Assembly (NCBI RefSeq): GCF_900115705.1
Contig: NZ_FOXL01000012.1
Location: 1-59,556 of the forward strand
Direction: 5' to 3'
DNA: 59,556 bases
From: Frateuria terrea
GTDB taxonomy: Bacteria; Pseudomonadota; Gammaproteobacteria; Xanthomonadales; Rhodanobacteraceae
The notes beneath the pieces were generated by a model. The model did no database searches and had not been told where the DNA came from. It saw nothing but the letters and a program-made list of their open reading frames with translations. Of this stretch, positions 1 to 8,743 are shown one piece after another. Both the position numbers and the translations under genes were made by a program. Position 1 is the first letter of the stretch. Every line of letters starts with the position of its first letter.

Positions 1-94
<94 letters not shown>

Positions 95-102
95 GACCAG
101 GG

Positions 103-132
103 CGGCGACCTCCTCCGGGGTCGCCGTTTCGC
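103..132 (+). terminator. Candidate intrinsic terminator after tuf
   Basis: An 8-bp perfect GC-rich stem (103-110 with 119-126) encloses an 8-nt loop and is followed by TTTCGC. The U-tract is short, so termination may be partial. It lies 9 nt after the tuf stop and would separate tuf from the S10 cluster. Confidence 0.55.
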
Positions 133-172
133 ATAGGCATCGGCCATAGGCTGGTGCCGGCTACGGACTCGC

Positions 173-181
173 TGCTATACT
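173..181 (+). promoter_or_regulatory. Candidate extended -10 promoter upstream of the S10 cluster
   Basis: TGCTATACT matches an extended -10 element (TGnTATAAT). No good -35 hexamer is visible at normal spacing, as is common for extended -10 promoters. A transcript starting near 188 would run through the second promoter and meet the terminator-like hairpin at 347-379. This is inferred from motif match alone. Confidence 0.35.
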
Positions 182-309
182 TGGCAGCTTGTTGACGATC
201 CCGGTGTTGCAAGGGGTCGATACCGCGAAATGAGGCGCAGGATGTGCTTCGAGTTCGCTGGCCGGGAAGGCCCTCGCAACAGACTCCTAGGTCCGCAGAA
301 GACATTCTG

Positions 310-339
310 TTGACCTATGTGTGTTGCGCGACTTATAAT
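310..339 (+). promoter_or_regulatory. Sigma-70 promoter of the S10 ribosomal protein cluster
   Basis: The -35 element TTGACC (310-315) matches consensus at five of six positions and the -10 element TATAAT (334-339) is perfect, with an 18-bp spacer. This is the strongest promoter sequence seen in the window, as expected for a growth-rate-dependent ribosomal protein operon. The predicted start is about 345-347, leaving a leader of about 140 nt before rpsJ. Confidence 0.85.
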
Positions 340-346
340 TTTCTGT

Positions 347-379
347 CTAGGCGAGCCGATTGTGCTCGCCTAGCTTTTT
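347..379 (+). terminator. Terminator-like hairpin at the 5' end of the S10 leader
   Basis: A perfect 10-bp stem (347-356 with 364-373) has a 7-nt loop and is followed by C and five T. By sequence it is a good intrinsic terminator, yet it begins within a base or two of the predicted start of the downstream promoter. It could attenuate transcripts from further upstream, release a very short RNA, or act as a protective 5' hairpin on the S10 mRNA. E. coli also controls this operon by leader attenuation through protein L4, but the E. coli terminator hairpin lies far into the leader. Confidence 0.7.
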
Positions 380-486
380 CGCTCAGTGCGCCGTGGCGTG
401 CCGGGCGGCTCCAGAAGGGTTGTGCGGGGCGGTGAGAAGCCACCCCGAAACAAGCATTTGTTCTTTCGATAACAGGACACGGTTTT
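380..486 (+). promoter_or_regulatory. Distal S10 leader with second hairpin and rpsJ ribosome binding site
   Basis: A second hairpin is possible at 426-446 (GGGG-C-GG against CC-A-CCCC, one mismatch). It is followed by a short AACAA/TTGTT pairing near 451-464 and then the AGGA Shine-Dalgarno at 474-477, 9 nt before the rpsJ ATG. In E. coli L4 binds structured leader RNA of this operon. No sequence identity to that leader is claimed. Confidence 0.4.
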
Positions 487-798
487 ATGGCGAACCAGAA
501 GATTCGCATCCGGCTCAAGGCGTACGATCATCGCCTGATCGACCGCTCGGCCAGCGAGATCGTCGAGACGGCCAAGCGCACCGGCGCTACGGTGCTCGGT
601 CCGATTCCGCTCCCGACCAAGATCGAGCGTTACACCATCCTGGTGTCGCCGCACGTCGACAAGGATGCACGCGACCAGTACGAAACCCGTACGCACAAGC
701 GTGTGCTCGACATCGTCGACCCCAACGACAAGACCGTGGACGCGCTCATGAAGCTTGACCTCGCCGCTGGCGTGGACGTCCAGATCAAGCTCGGCTGA
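487..798 (+). CDS. rpsJ: 30S ribosomal protein S10
   Basis: Protein uS10, 103 residues, the same length as the E. coli protein. It belongs to the head of the small subunit and also serves as NusE in the rRNA antitermination complex. The family is recognised from the start ([19 protein letters not shown]) and the conserved core around [20 protein letters not shown]. The ATG has AGGA 9 nt upstream. It is the first gene of the S10 cluster, 20 bp before rplC, transcribed from the promoter at 310-339. Confidence 0.98.
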   Translation: MANQKIRIRLKAYDHRLIDRSASEIVETAKRTGATVLGPIPLPTKIERYTILVSPHVDKDARDQYETRTHKRVLDIVDPNDKTVDALMKLDLAAGVDVQIKLG

Positions 799-818
799 GC
801 GATAGACAGGATACGAAG

Positions 819-1460
819 ATGAGTATCGGACTGGTTGGCCGCAAGTGCGGCATGAGCCGGCTCTTCACTGAAGACGGACGCTCGATTCCGGTGACGCTGA
901 TTGAAGCGACCCCGAACCGCGTCACCCAGCTGAAGACCGAAGACAACGATGGTTACACCGCGATCCAGGTCACTGCGGGCGTCAAGCGCGCTTCGCTGCT
1001 GACCCAGCCGGTGAAGGGCCACTACGCCAAGGCGAAGGTCGAGCCGGGTCGTGGCCTGTGGGAGTTCCGCGTCGCTGCCGAAGACCTGGGCAAGTACAGC
1101 GTCGGTGCCGAGATCAAGGCGGACGAGATCTTCTCGGCCGGCCAGATCGTCGACGTCGCCGGCGTCTCGAAGGGCAAGGGCTTTCAGGGCACCATCAAGC
1201 GCCACAACTTCTCGATGGGCGATGCGACGCACGGTAACTCGCTGTCGCACCGCGCGCCGGGTTCGATCGGCCAGCGCCAGACGCCGGGTCGCGTGTTCCC
1301 GGGCAAGAAGATGGCCGGCCACATGGGTGCGGTGAACCGCACGCAGCAGGGTCTGGAAGTGGTCAAGGTCGACGCCGAGCGTCATCTGATCGCGGTCAAG
1401 GGCGCGGTGCCGGGTGCAACCGGCGGCGACGTCGTGATCCGCCCGACCACCAAGGGTTGA
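819..1460 (+). CDS. rplC: 50S ribosomal protein L3
   Basis: Protein uL3, 213 residues (E. coli 209), an early-assembly 23S rRNA binder whose internal loop reaches toward the peptidyl transferase centre. The N-terminus ([16 protein letters not shown]) and the loop around [23 protein letters not shown] are diagnostic. The glutamine in GQRQTPG is the residue methylated by PrmB in E. coli. Second gene of the S10 cluster; its stop is 11 bp before rplD. Confidence 0.98.
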   Translation: MSIGLVGRKCGMSRLFTEDGRSIPVTLIEATPNRVTQLKTEDNDGYTAIQVTAGVKRASLLTQPVKGHYAKAKVEPGRGLWEFRVAAEDLGKYSVGAEIKADEIFSAGQIVDVAGVSKGKGFQGTIKRHNFSMGDATHGNSLSHRAPGSIGQRQTPGRVFPGKKMAGHMGAVNRTQQGLEVVKVDAERHLIAVKGAVPGATGGDVVIRPTTKG

Positions 1461-1471
1461 GGAGAGACGCC

Positions 1472-2074
1472 ATGGAACTGAATGTCATTGGCGCCAAGCC
1501 GCTCAGCGTGTCCGACGAAGTGTTCGGCAGCGAGTTCAAGCAGGCCTTGATCCACCAGGTGGTGGTTGCGTACCAGGCTGGCGGTCGCGCCGGCACCAAG
1601 GCGCAGCTGTCGCGCGGTGAGATGTCGGGCACCACCAAGAAGTTCAAGAAGCAGAAGGGCGGCGGCGCCCGCCACGGCGACTACCGCGCCCCGATCTTCG
1701 TCGGTGGTGGTGTCACCTTCGCGGCCAAGCCGCGCAGCTTCGAGCAGAAGGTCAACCGCAAGGCCTATCGCGTGGCGATCCGCTCGATCCTTTCCGAGCT
1801 GAATCGCCAGGGCCGCCTGAAGGTGGTCGAGGGCTTCGGCATCGACGCTCCCAAGACCAAGTCGATGCTCGCCAAGATGGCCGAGCTGGAAGTGTCCGGT
1901 CGCGTCCTGCTGGTCAGCGAGGATGCATCCGAGGCGCTGTTCCTGGCCGCGCGCAACATCCCGTACCTGCACGTGCTGGACGTGATGGCGCTCAACCCGG
2001 TCAGCCTGGTCGGCTCCGACCACGTGGTGATGACCGCCGAGGCGGTGAAGAAGATCGAGGAGTGGCTCGCATGA
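1472..2074 (+). CDS. rplD: 50S ribosomal protein L4
   Basis: Protein uL4, 200 residues, lining the nascent peptide exit tunnel. The extended tunnel loop is visible as a basic glycine-rich stretch at about residues 45-75 ([14 protein letters not shown] to [12 protein letters not shown]). The start is the ATG of [11 protein letters not shown], preceded by GGAGAG; an upstream in-frame codon overlapping rplC is less likely. In E. coli L4 is also the autoregulator of this operon. The stop overlaps the rplW start. Confidence 0.97.
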   Translation: MELNVIGAKPLSVSDEVFGSEFKQALIHQVVVAYQAGGRAGTKAQLSRGEMSGTTKKFKKQKGGGARHGDYRAPIFVGGGVTFAAKPRSFEQKVNRKAYRVAIRSILSELNRQGRLKVVEGFGIDAPKTKSMLAKMAELEVSGRVLLVSEDASEALFLAARNIPYLHVLDVMALNPVSLVGSDHVVMTAEAVKKIEEWLA

Positions 2075-2364
2075 GCAACGAACGCATTCTCAATACGCTG
2101 CGTGCGCCGCACATCTCCGAGAAGGCTGCGCGCCTTGCCGAGAACAACCAGTACGTATTCGTGGTCGCCCCCGAGGCGACCAAGGCCGATGTCCGCGCCG
2201 CGGTGGAACAGATGTTCGACGTCAAGGTCGAGCAGGTGAACCTCGTCAACGCCAAGGGCAAGGTCAAGTCCTTCCGTTTCCGCGCTGGCAACCGCCAGGG
2301 CAAGCGCAAGGCCTACGTCCGCCTCGCCGATGGCCAGTCCATCGACGTGTCGGCCAAGGCCTGA
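2071..2364 (+). CDS. rplW: 50S ribosomal protein L23
   Basis: Protein uL23, 97 residues (E. coli 100), at the tunnel exit, where it forms the docking site for trigger factor and SRP. The conserved start [19 protein letters not shown] is clear. The ATG at 2071 overlaps the rplD stop as ATGA, implying translational coupling. It is followed by rplB after 20 bp. Confidence 0.97.
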   Translation: MSNERILNTLRAPHISEKAARLAENNQYVFVVAPEATKADVRAAVEQMFDVKVEQVNLVNAKGKVKSFRFRAGNRQGKRKAYVRLADGQSIDVSAKA

Positions 2365-2384
2365 GCTCAAGGAGTTGAATTGAG

Positions 2385-3206
2385 ATGGCACTGATCACTC
2401 ACAAGCCGACCTCGCCGGGCCGCCGCGACGCCGTCAGCGTCCGCACCGAAGGCCTGCACAAGGGCGCGCCGTACGCGGCGTTGACCGAGTCGCAGTCCAA
2501 GACGGGTGGCCGCAACCACTACGGTCGCATCACCACGCGTCATCGCGGCGGTGGCCACAAGCAGGCCTACCGCATCATCGACTTCAAGCGCGACAAGGAA
2601 GGCATTGCCGCCAAGGTCGAGCGCATCGAATACGACCCGAACCGCACTGCGCACATTGCGCTGTTGTGTTACGCCGACGGCGAGCGCCGCTACATCATCG
2701 CGCCCAAGGGCGTGGTGGTGGGTGACCGCCTGGTGTCGGGTTCCGACGCGCCGATCAAGGCCGGCAACAGCCTGCCGCTGCGCAACATCCCGGTCGGTTC
2801 GACCATCCACTGCATCGAGATGAAGGCAGGCAAGGGCGCACAGATCGCCCGCAGCGCCGGCGCTTCGGTGCAGCTTGTTGCTCGCGAGTCCGGCTACGCC
2901 ACGCTGCGCCTTCGCTCCGGCGAGATGCGCCGCGTGCCGGTCGATTGCCGCGCCACCATCGGCGAGGTCGGCAACTCCGAGCACAGCCTGAAGAAGCTGG
3001 GCAAGGCCGGCGCCAAGCGTTGGAAGGGCATCCGCCCGACCGTGCGCGGCGTGGTGATGAACCCGGTCGACCATCCGCACGGCGGTGGTGAGGGCCGTAC
3101 CTCCGGCGGCCGTCATCCGGTCAGCCCGTGGGGCACGCCGACCAAGGGCTACAAGACCCGCAACAACAAGCGCACGCAGCAGTTCATCGTGCGTCGTCGC
3201 AAGTAA
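2385..3206 (+). CDS. rplB: 50S ribosomal protein L2
   Basis: Protein uL2, 273 residues, full length. It is needed for subunit association and peptidyl transferase activity. Recognised from [19 protein letters not shown] near residue 45 and the C-terminal motif [20 protein letters not shown], whose histidine is important for activity in E. coli. An AAGGAG Shine-Dalgarno precedes the ATG. Within the S10 cluster between rplW and rpsS. Confidence 0.98.
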   Translation: MALITHKPTSPGRRDAVSVRTEGLHKGAPYAALTESQSKTGGRNHYGRITTRHRGGGHKQAYRIIDFKRDKEGIAAKVERIEYDPNRTAHIALLCYADGERRYIIAPKGVVVGDRLVSGSDAPIKAGNSLPLRNIPVGSTIHCIEMKAGKGAQIARSAGASVQLVARESGYATLRLRSGEMRRVPVDCRATIGEVGNSEHSLKKLGKAGAKRWKGIRPTVRGVVMNPVDHPHGGGEGRTSGGRHPVSPWGTPTKGYKTRNNKRTQQFIVRRRK

Positions 3207-3218
3207 CAGGAAACGATC

Positions 3219-3491
3219 ATGCCGCGCTCCCTAAAGAAAGGTCCGTTCATCGACCTGCACCTCGCAAAGAAGGTGGAAGCCGCCGTTTCCGCCAACAACA
3301 AGCGCCCGATCAAGACCTGGTCGCGCCGCTCGATGATCCTGCCCGAAATGGTGGGCCTGACCATCGCCATCCACAACGGTCGCCAGCACGTGCCGGTACT
3401 GATCAACGAGAACATGGTCGGGCACAAGCTCGGCGAGTTCGCGGTGACCCGTACTTTCAAGGGCCACGGCGGCGACAAGAAGGGCAAGTAA
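3219..3491 (+). CDS. rpsS: 30S ribosomal protein S19
   Basis: Protein uS19, 90 residues, in the head of the 30S subunit near the A-site finger. The start [20 protein letters not shown] and the block [20 protein letters not shown] are typical. ATG with AGGAAA upstream. The stop is followed almost directly by rplV, with one base between. Confidence 0.97.
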   Translation: MPRSLKKGPFIDLHLAKKVEAAVSANNKRPIKTWSRRSMILPEMVGLTIAIHNGRQHVPVLINENMVGHKLGEFAVTRTFKGHGGDKKGK

Positions 3492-3492
3492 G

Positions 3493-3828
3493 ATGAGCAC
3501 CGAAGCCAAAGCGATCCTGCGCAGCGCCCGCATCTCGGCGCAGAAGGCACGCCTGGTGGCTGACCTGGTCCGCGGCATGCCCGTCGGCCGCGCCAGCGAC
3601 GTGCTCCAGTTCACCAACAAGAAGGCCGCCCACCTTGTCCGCAAGGTGCTGCTCTCGGCCGTCGCCAACGCCGAGAACAACCTCGGCGCCGACGTCGACG
3701 AGCTGAAGGTCGCGCGCATTTTCGTGGACGAAGGTCCGGCGATGAAGCGCATGTATGCACGTGCCAAGGGTCGCGGTTCGCGCATCCTGAAGCGCACCAG
3801 CCACATCACCGTGGTCGTCGGCGAGTAA
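3493..3828 (+). CDS. rplV: 50S ribosomal protein L22
   Basis: Protein uL22, 111 residues (E. coli 110). Its beta hairpin lines the exit tunnel next to L4 and is a site of macrolide-resistance changes in other bacteria. The hairpin is seen as the basic segment [20 protein letters not shown] near residue 80. Start ATG at 3493, one base after the rpsS stop, so translation is probably coupled. Confidence 0.97.
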   Translation: MSTEAKAILRSARISAQKARLVADLVRGMPVGRASDVLQFTNKKAAHLVRKVLLSAVANAENNLGADVDELKVARIFVDEGPAMKRMYARAKGRGSRILKRTSHITVVVGE

Positions 3829-3841
3829 GAGGACATAGACG

Positions 3842-4591
3842 ATGGGTCATAAAGTTCATCCCACCGGTATCCGCCTCGGCATCGCCAAGGACTGGAATTC
3901 GAAGTGGTACGCCAACAAGGGCGAGTACGCCCAGTACCTCGCGGCTGACCTGAAGGTCCGCGAGATGCTGCGCAAGAAGCTGGCGCAGGCCGGCATCTCC
4001 AAGATCCAGATCGAGCGTCCGGCCAAGACCGCCCGCGTGACGATCCATACCGCCCGCCCGGGCGTGGTGATCGGCAAGAAGGGCGAGGATATCGAGAAGC
4101 TGCGCAAGGAAGTCAGCGACATGATGGGCGTTCCGGCGCACATCAACGTCAACGAAGTGCGCAAGCCCGAGCTCGACGCGCAACTGGTGGCCGAGTCGAT
4201 CGCCCAGCAGCTGGAGCGCCGCATCATGTTCCGCCGCGCCATGAAGCGTGCGGTCGGCAATGCGATGCGCCTGGGCGCCTTGGGCATCAAGATCAACGTG
4301 TCCGGCCGTCTGAACGGCGCCGAGATCGCGCGTTCCGAATGGAGCCGCGAGGGCCGCGTGCCGCTGCACACCCTGCGTGCCGACATCGACTACGGTTTTG
4401 CCGAGGCGAAGACCACCTACGGCATCATCGGCATCAAGGTGTGGGTCTACAAGGGCGAGATCTTCGACCTGGCGGCGGCGTCGCAGGAGTCGAAGGACGA
4501 GCAGTCGCAGCCGCGCCGCGAAGGTGGCGAGGGCCGTCGTGAATCGCGTCGCGAGGGCGGTGAAGGCCGCCGCGAGCGGACGGCGAAGTAA
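3842..4591 (+). CDS. rpsC: 30S ribosomal protein S3 with charged C-terminal tail
   Basis: Protein uS3, 249 residues against 233 in E. coli, at the mRNA entry site, with mRNA helicase function. The KH domain GxxG is seen as [14 protein letters not shown] near residue 75, and the C-terminal domain up to KVWVYKGEI near residue 208. The last 35 or so residues form a low-complexity tail with two copies of a RREGGEGRR-type unit. Extended charged S3 tails are known in other bacteria; this one is compositionally distinct. It precedes rplP by 11 bp. Confidence 0.97.
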   Translation: MGHKVHPTGIRLGIAKDWNSKWYANKGEYAQYLAADLKVREMLRKKLAQAGISKIQIERPAKTARVTIHTARPGVVIGKKGEDIEKLRKEVSDMMGVPAHINVNEVRKPELDAQLVAESIAQQLERRIMFRRAMKRAVGNAMRLGALGIKINVSGRLNGAEIARSEWSREGRVPLHTLRADIDYGFAEAKTTYGIIGIKVWVYKGEIFDLAAASQESKDEQSQPRREGGEGRRESRREGGEGRRERTAK

Positions 4592-4602
4592 GGAGAGTTG
4601 CC

Positions 4603-5016
4603 ATGTTGCAACCGAAGCGAACCAAATACCGCAAGCAGTTCAAGGGCCGCAACGATGGCCTGGCCCAGTGCTCGAACCTCGTCAGCTTTGGCGAGTACGG
4701 CCTGAAGGCGACCACCCACGGTGCGCTGACCGCGCGCCAGATCGAGGCGGCCCGTCGTTGCATCACGCGTTTCGTGAAGCGCGGTGGAAAGCTGTGGATC
4801 CGCGTGTTCCCGGACAAGCCGATCACCAAGAAGCCGATCGAAGTCCGTATGGGCGCCGGCAAGGGTGGTGTCGAGTTCTGGGTCGCCCCGATCCAGCCGG
4901 GCCGCATGCTCTATGAAATCGAGGGTATCGACGAGGCAACGGCACGCGAGGCGTTCCGCCTGGCCGCCGCCAAGCTCTCGGTGCAGACCCAATTCGTGAC
5001 CCGGGCGGTGATGTGA
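4603..5016 (+). CDS. rplP: 50S ribosomal protein L16
   Basis: Protein uL16, 137 residues (E. coli 136), placed between the A-site tRNA elbow and the 5S rRNA region. The start [19 protein letters not shown] and the core [19 protein letters not shown] are conserved. The arginine in VRMGAGKG is the position hydroxylated by RoxA/YcfD in E. coli. The stop TGA overlaps the rpmC start as TGATG. Confidence 0.97.
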   Translation: MLQPKRTKYRKQFKGRNDGLAQCSNLVSFGEYGLKATTHGALTARQIEAARRCITRFVKRGGKLWIRVFPDKPITKKPIEVRMGAGKGGVEFWVAPIQPGRMLYEIEGIDEATAREAFRLAAAKLSVQTQFVTRAVM

Positions 5017-5201
5017 TGGCCACCAACGATCTGAACACCAAGTCGGCCGACGAGCTGAAGCAGCACCTGCTGGACCTGCGCAAGGAGCAGTTCAACCTGC
5101 GCATGCAGAAGGGCACCGGCCAGCTCAGCCAGCCGCACCAGCTGCGCCGCGTGCGGCGCGACATCGCCCGCACGAAGTTCGTGCTCGGCACGAAGAAGTA
5201 A
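5016..5201 (+). CDS. rpmC: 50S ribosomal protein L29
   Basis: Protein uL29, 61 residues (E. coli 63), a small helical hairpin near the exit tunnel beside L23. I chose the ATG at 5016, giving [22 protein letters not shown] one codon upstream is possible but overlaps further into rplP. The ending [14 protein letters not shown] is typical of the family. Coupled to rplP by a 1-bp overlap. Confidence 0.95.
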   Translation: MATNDLNTKSADELKQHLLDLRKEQFNLRMQKGTGQLSQPHQLRRVRRDIARTKFVLGTKK

Positions 5202-5213
5202 GGGACCGCCGAC

Positions 5214-5474
5214 ATGAGCGACAACCAGAAGCAGGCGCGCACCCTCGAGGGTCGCGTCATCAGCAACAAGATGAACAAGACGGTGACCGTCCTGATCGAG
5301 CGCCAGGTGCAGCACGGCCTGCTGGGCAAGATCATCCGCCGGTCGACCAAGCTGCATGCGCAGGACGACATTGGTGCGAACGAGGGCGACCTGGTGCGCA
5401 TCGCCGAGTGCCGTCCGCTGTCCAGGACCAAGCATCATCGCGTGGTCGAAATTGTCACGCGCGCAGCGGTCTAA
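5214..5474 (+). CDS. rpsQ: 30S ribosomal protein S17
   Basis: Protein uS17, 86 residues, an OB-fold primary binder of 16S rRNA. Recognised from [19 protein letters not shown] at the N-terminus and the later [12 protein letters not shown]. It is the last gene of the S10 group in the E. coli order. The next gene, rplN, starts 15 bp on, preceded by a strong AAGGGAGG Shine-Dalgarno, so no obvious break separates the S10 and spc groups here. Confidence 0.97.
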   Translation: MSDNQKQARTLEGRVISNKMNKTVTVLIERQVQHGLLGKIIRRSTKLHAQDDIGANEGDLVRIAECRPLSRTKHHRVVEIVTRAAV

Positions 5475-5489
5475 GGGAGGGGTGCAGAC

Positions 5490-5858
5490 ATGATCCAGAT
5501 GCAGAGCACGCTTTCCGCGGCCGACAACAGCGGCGCCAAGGAACTGATGTGCATCAAGGTGCTCGGCGGTTCCCATCGCCGCTACGCCGCGATCGGTGAC
5601 GTGATCAAGGTCACCGTGAAGGATGCCATTCCGCGCGGCAAGGTGAAGAAGGGCGAGGTCTACAACGCCGTGGTGGTGCGTACCGCCAAGGGCGTACGCC
5701 GCCCCGATGGCTCGCTGATCCGTTTCGACGGCAATGCAGCGGTGCTCCTCAACAACAAGCTCGAGCCGATCGGCACCCGCATCTTCGGGCCGGTCACGCG
5801 TGAGCTGCGCGGCGAGAAGTTCATGAAGATCGTCTCCCTCGCGCCCGAAGTGCTTTGA
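5490..5858 (+). CDS. rplN: 50S ribosomal protein L14
   Basis: Protein uL14, 122 residues (E. coli 123), forming an intersubunit bridge with helix 44 and the binding surface for the silencing factor RsfS. The start [20 protein letters not shown] and the end [14 protein letters not shown] are diagnostic. First gene of the spc group in the E. coli arrangement, but here it appears to be continuous with rpsQ. Confidence 0.97.
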   Translation: MIQMQSTLSAADNSGAKELMCIKVLGGSHRRYAAIGDVIKVTVKDAIPRGKVKKGEVYNAVVVRTAKGVRRPDGSLIRFDGNAAVLLNNKLEPIGTRIFGPVTRELRGEKFMKIVSLAPEVL

Positions 5859-5873
5859 GCGGAGATAAGAACC

Positions 5874-6188
5874 ATGAACCGTATCCGCAAGGGTGATCAG
5901 GTCCTCGTGATCGCCGGCAAGAACAAGGGCCAGCGTGGCGACGTGTTGCGCGTGGACGGCGACCGGGTGTTCGTCGCCAACGTGAACATCGTCAAGCGCC
6001 ACACCAAGCCGAACCCGCAGGCCAACCAGGCCGGCGGCATCGTCGAGCGCGAGGCCTCGATCCATATCTCCAATGTGCAGCCGTTCAACCCGGCCACCGG
6101 CAAGGGTGAGCGCGTGGGCACCAAGACGCTCGAAGATGGGCGCAAGGTCCGCGTGTTCCGCTCCAGTGGCGAGCAGCTGGACGCGTAA
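5874..6188 (+). CDS. rplX: 50S ribosomal protein L24
   Basis: Protein uL24, 104 residues, an assembly-initiating protein with an N-terminal KOW motif ([20 protein letters not shown], residues about 8-27). It sits near the tunnel exit. The ATG is preceded by GGAGATAAG. It lies 15 bp after rplN and 12 bp before rplE. Confidence 0.97.
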   Translation: MNRIRKGDQVLVIAGKNKGQRGDVLRVDGDRVFVANVNIVKRHTKPNPQANQAGGIVEREASIHISNVQPFNPATGKGERVGTKTLEDGRKVRVFRSSGEQLDA

Positions 6189-6200
6189 GGAATCCATGTC

Positions 6201-6740
6201 ATGACGCGCCTTGAAAGCTTTTACAAAGAACAGGTCGTTCCGAAGCTCACCGAGCGCTTCGGCTACGAGAACGTGATGCAGGTCCCGCGCATCACCAAGA
6301 TCACCCTGAACATGGGTGTGGGTGAGGCCGCCGGCAACAAGAAGATCCTCGAGAACGCCGTGGCGGACATGACCAAGATCGCCGGTCAGAAGCCGATCAC
6401 GACCAAGGCGCGCGTGTCCGTAGCCTCGTTCAAGATCCGCGACGGCTGGCCGATCGGCTGCAAGGTCACCCTGCGCCGCGCCAACATGTGGGAATTCCTG
6501 GATCGCCTGATCAACATCTCGCTACCGCGTACCCGCGACTTCCGCGGTGTGTCCGGTCGCGCCTTCGACGGCCGTGGCAATTACAACTTCGGCATCAAGG
6601 AACAGATCATCTTCCCGGAAATCGACTTCGACGCGATCGACGCGATGCGCGGTATGGACATCTCCATCACCACCACCGCCAAGACCGACGAAGAGGCCAA
6701 GGCGCTGCTGGAAGCCTTCAGCTTCCCGTTTAGGAACTAA
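6201..6740 (+). CDS. rplE: 50S ribosomal protein L5
   Basis: Protein uL5, 179 residues, identical in length to E. coli. It binds 5S rRNA and contacts P-site tRNA. The motif [10 protein letters not shown] near residue 33 and the C-terminal [19 protein letters not shown] identify it. In E. coli, S8 represses spc translation by binding the mRNA near the L5 start; whether a comparable structure occurs here was not resolved. An earlier ATG at 6196 is excluded because it meets a stop two codons later. Confidence 0.97.
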   Translation: MTRLESFYKEQVVPKLTERFGYENVMQVPRITKITLNMGVGEAAGNKKILENAVADMTKIAGQKPITTKARVSVASFKIRDGWPIGCKVTLRRANMWEFLDRLINISLPRTRDFRGVSGRAFDGRGNYNFGIKEQIIFPEIDFDAIDAMRGMDISITTTAKTDEEAKALLEAFSFPFRN

Positions 6741-6746
6741 AAGACT

Positions 6747-7052
6747 ATGGCTAAGACCTCGATGGTCAACCGCGACATCAAGCGGACCAAGCTCGTCAAG
6801 AAGTACGCCGCCAAGCGCGCCGAACTGAAGGCGATCGTGCTGAACCCGAACGCCTCGTACGACGAGAAGATGGACGCGCAGTCCAAGCTGCAGAAGCTGC
6901 CGCGCGATGCCAGCCCAGTGCGTCAGCGCAACCGCTGCGAGCTGTCCGGCCGTCCGCGTGGCGTGTACCGCAAGTTCGGCCTGGGCCGCAACAAGCTGCG
7001 CGAAGCGACCATGCGCGGCGACGTGCCGGGCCTGCGCAAGGCCAGCTGGTAA
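6747..7052 (+). CDS. rpsN: 30S ribosomal protein S14
   Basis: Protein uS14, 101 residues, the long zinc-free form. The start [19 protein letters not shown] and the end LRKASW are typical. The zinc-binding Cys pairs of the short form are absent: the conserved block is [19 protein letters not shown]. Unlike in E. coli, the next gene, rpsH, does not follow at once. A 207-bp spacer with a stable hairpin and a candidate promoter intervenes. Confidence 0.97.
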   Translation: MAKTSMVNRDIKRTKLVKKYAAKRAELKAIVLNPNASYDEKMDAQSKLQKLPRDASPVRQRNRCELSGRPRGVYRKFGLGRNKLREATMRGDVPGLRKASW

Positions 7053-7060
7053 GTCTCCAG

Positions 7061-7091
7061 GCGACGGACGCTTCGGTGTCCGTCGCTTCTC
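7061..7091 (+). terminator. UUCG-capped hairpin between rpsN and rpsH
   Basis: An 11-bp stem (7061-7071 with 7076-7086, one G-T pair) closes a TTCG tetraloop, an exceptionally stable RNA hairpin. It begins 8 nt after the rpsN stop and is followed by TTCTC, a weak U-tract. It may act as a partial terminator, a processing site or a 3'-end stabiliser for the upstream message. Confidence 0.6.
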
Positions 7092-7130
7092 AGGCGGCTC
7101 CGGCCGCCCGGTGCATAAATCGCGCCGACG

Positions 7131-7160
7131 TTCGCTAAAAGTGGAAATAGCTGCTATAGT
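7131..7160 (+). promoter_or_regulatory. Candidate promoter for rpsH and downstream genes
   Basis: TATAGT at 7155-7160 is a good -10 element. The best -35 candidate is TTCGCT at 7131-7136 with an 18-bp spacer, matching consensus at only three positions. Together with the hairpin just upstream it suggests that rpsH onward can be transcribed separately. The distance to the rpsH ATG is about 100 nt. Confidence 0.4.
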
Positions 7161-7259
7161 CGTCGGTCTGCGCAATGCAGGCTGGCTGCGTTTTGCCAGC
7201 TCACAATCTGATTGATTTCCGGTTTTATCGGATATCGGTGCACTCTGAAGGATGTTTTC

Positions 7260-7655
7260 ATGAGCATGACTGATCCCATCGCCGATCTGTTTACGCGCAT
7301 CCGCAATGCCCAGCTCACGGGCAAGCAGGCCGTAAGCATGCCGTCGTCGAAGCTGAAGTTGGCGATCGCCAACCTCCTCAAGAACGAGGGCTACATCCTC
7401 GACGCCAAGACTTCCGATGCGGAAGGCAAGCCGGTGCTCGAGATCAAGCTCAAGTATTTCGAAGGCCGCCCGGCCATCGAGGCCATTTCCCGTGTTTCCC
7501 GCTCCGGCCTGCGCGTGTACCGCGGCAAGGACGAGCTGCCGAAGGTGCTCGGCGGCATGGGTATCTCGATCATTTCGACTTCCGCCGGTCTGATGACCGA
7601 TGCGCAGGCCCGCGCCAAGGGCCTGGGCGGCGAAGTCATCGGCCAAGTGGCGTAA
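7260..7655 (+). CDS. rpsH: 30S ribosomal protein S8
   Basis: Protein uS8, 131 residues (E. coli 130), a central-domain 16S rRNA binder and, in E. coli, the repressor of the spc operon. The start is the ATG of [18 protein letters not shown], which aligns with the E. coli N-terminus, has GAAGGA upstream, and is preferred over an in-frame ATG 48 bp upstream. The end [11 protein letters not shown] is typical. Confidence 0.97.
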   Translation: MSMTDPIADLFTRIRNAQLTGKQAVSMPSSKLKLAIANLLKNEGYILDAKTSDAEGKPVLEIKLKYFEGRPAIEAISRVSRSGLRVYRGKDELPKVLGGMGISIISTSAGLMTDAQARAKGLGGEVIGQVA

Positions 7656-7664
7656 GGAGTTCCC

Positions 7665-8192
7665 ATGTCCCGCGTTGCCAAGAAACCGATCAGCCTGCCG
7701 AAGGGCGTGGAACTGAAGTCCGATGCCAGCGGCATCTCCGTCAAGGGCCCGAAGGGCACGCTGTCGATCCATGCCCTGCCGGGCGTGTCGGTCGCCGTGA
7801 ACGACGGCGTGGCGAGCATTGCGCTGGCCGAGGGCGCCGACGACAAGTTCGGCGGCACCGCCCGTGCGCTGCTTGCCAACATGATCAAGGGCGTGTCCGA
7901 GGGTTACGAGCGCAAGCTGGAGCTGGTCGGCGTGGGTTACCGCGCTTCGATGGCCGGCAAGGCGTTGAACCTCAGCCTGGGCTTCTCGCATCCGGTCGTG
8001 TTCAATGCGCCGGAGGGCATCACGCTCGAGACGCCCTCGCAGACCGAGATCCTGGTCAAGGGCTCGGACAAGCAGCGCGTCGGCGAAGTTGCCGCCAAGA
8101 TCCGCGCGTTCCGTCCGCCGGAGCCCTACAAGGGCAAGGGCGTGCGCTATTCCGGCGAGAAGATCACCCTGAAGGAAGCCAAGAAGGCTTGA
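7665..8192 (+). CDS. rplF: 50S ribosomal protein L6
   Basis: Protein uL6, 175 residues (E. coli 177), near the factor-binding site of the 50S subunit. Two related alpha/beta domains. The C-terminal signature [20 protein letters not shown] is present near residue 150. It starts 9 bp after rpsH. A 97-bp spacer carrying a repeat element follows. Confidence 0.97.
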   Translation: MSRVAKKPISLPKGVELKSDASGISVKGPKGTLSIHALPGVSVAVNDGVASIALAEGADDKFGGTARALLANMIKGVSEGYERKLELVGVGYRASMAGKALNLSLGFSHPVVFNAPEGITLETPSQTEILVKGSDKQRVGEVAAKIRAFRPPEPYKGKGVRYSGEKITLKEAKKA

Positions 8193-8216
8193 GTACGCTT
8201 TTCCTGCGTGTGGAAG

Positions 8217-8248
8217 CGGCCATCCATGGCCGCACTACTCACAAGAGC
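8217..8248. repeat. 32-bp REP-like repeat, copy 1 (rplF-rplR spacer)
   Basis: This 32-bp element matches the one at 13909-13940 at 28 of 32 positions, in the same orientation. Its first half contains an 8-bp inverted repeat (8216-8223 with 8226-8233, two-base gap) able to fold as a hairpin. The second half (CACTACTCACAAGAGC) is unpaired. Size and hairpin suggest a dispersed palindromic element. It lies 42 nt before the rplR ATG. Confidence 0.7.
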
Positions 8249-8289
8249 ACTGCGTCACTACCGCCGATCCGCTTTCGAGGAACAGACAG

Positions 8290-8643
8290 ATGAACAAGAA
8301 CGAATCCCGCCTGCGCCGCGCCAAGTCCACCCGCGCCCATATCCGCAAGCTCGCCGTGGCCCGCCTGTCGGTCCATCGCACCGGCCAGCATCTCTACGCC
8401 CAGGTGTTCGACGCCTCCGGCGAGAAGGTGGTAGCCGCCGCTTCCACCGTGCAGAAGTCGGTGGCCGAAGGCCTGAAGGGCACCAAGAACCTGACCGCCG
8501 CCGCGGCGGTGGGCAAGGCCGTGGCCGAGCGTGCGCTTGCCGCCGGCATCGAGTCGGTCGCTTTCGACCGCTCCGGCTTCCGCTACCACGGTCGCATCAA
8601 GGCGCTGGCCGATGCGGCGCGCGAAGCGGGCCTGAAGTTCTGA
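8290..8643 (+). CDS. rplR: 50S ribosomal protein L18
   Basis: Protein uL18, 117 residues, binding 5S rRNA in the central protuberance with L5. The start [20 protein letters not shown] and the end [20 protein letters not shown] are conserved. Preceded by GAGGAACAG as Shine-Dalgarno. The 97-bp upstream and 100-bp downstream spacers are unusually long for this cluster. Confidence 0.97.
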   Translation: MNKNESRLRRAKSTRAHIRKLAVARLSVHRTGQHLYAQVFDASGEKVVAAASTVQKSVAEGLKGTKNLTAAAAVGKAVAERALAAGIESVAFDRSGFRYHGRIKALADAAREAGLKF

Positions 8644-8727
8644 AGGAACCGGGGGCACGACTCCCGGTCCTTGGCAAGTACAACAACAAGCGGCCAAGCC
8701 GCAAGCAAAAGTCCCGGATGGTCCGGG
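8643..8727 (+). promoter_or_regulatory. Paired hairpins in the rplR-rpsE spacer
   Basis: Two hairpins lie in the 100-bp spacer. The first pairs 8643-8653 with 8663-8672 (ten pairs with one bulged A). The second pairs CCCGGA (8713-8718) with TCCGGG (8722-8727). Neither has a following T-run, so processing, mRNA stability or translational control of rpsE is more likely than termination. Confidence 0.4.
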
Positions 8728-8743
8728 CACACGGAATCGGAAC

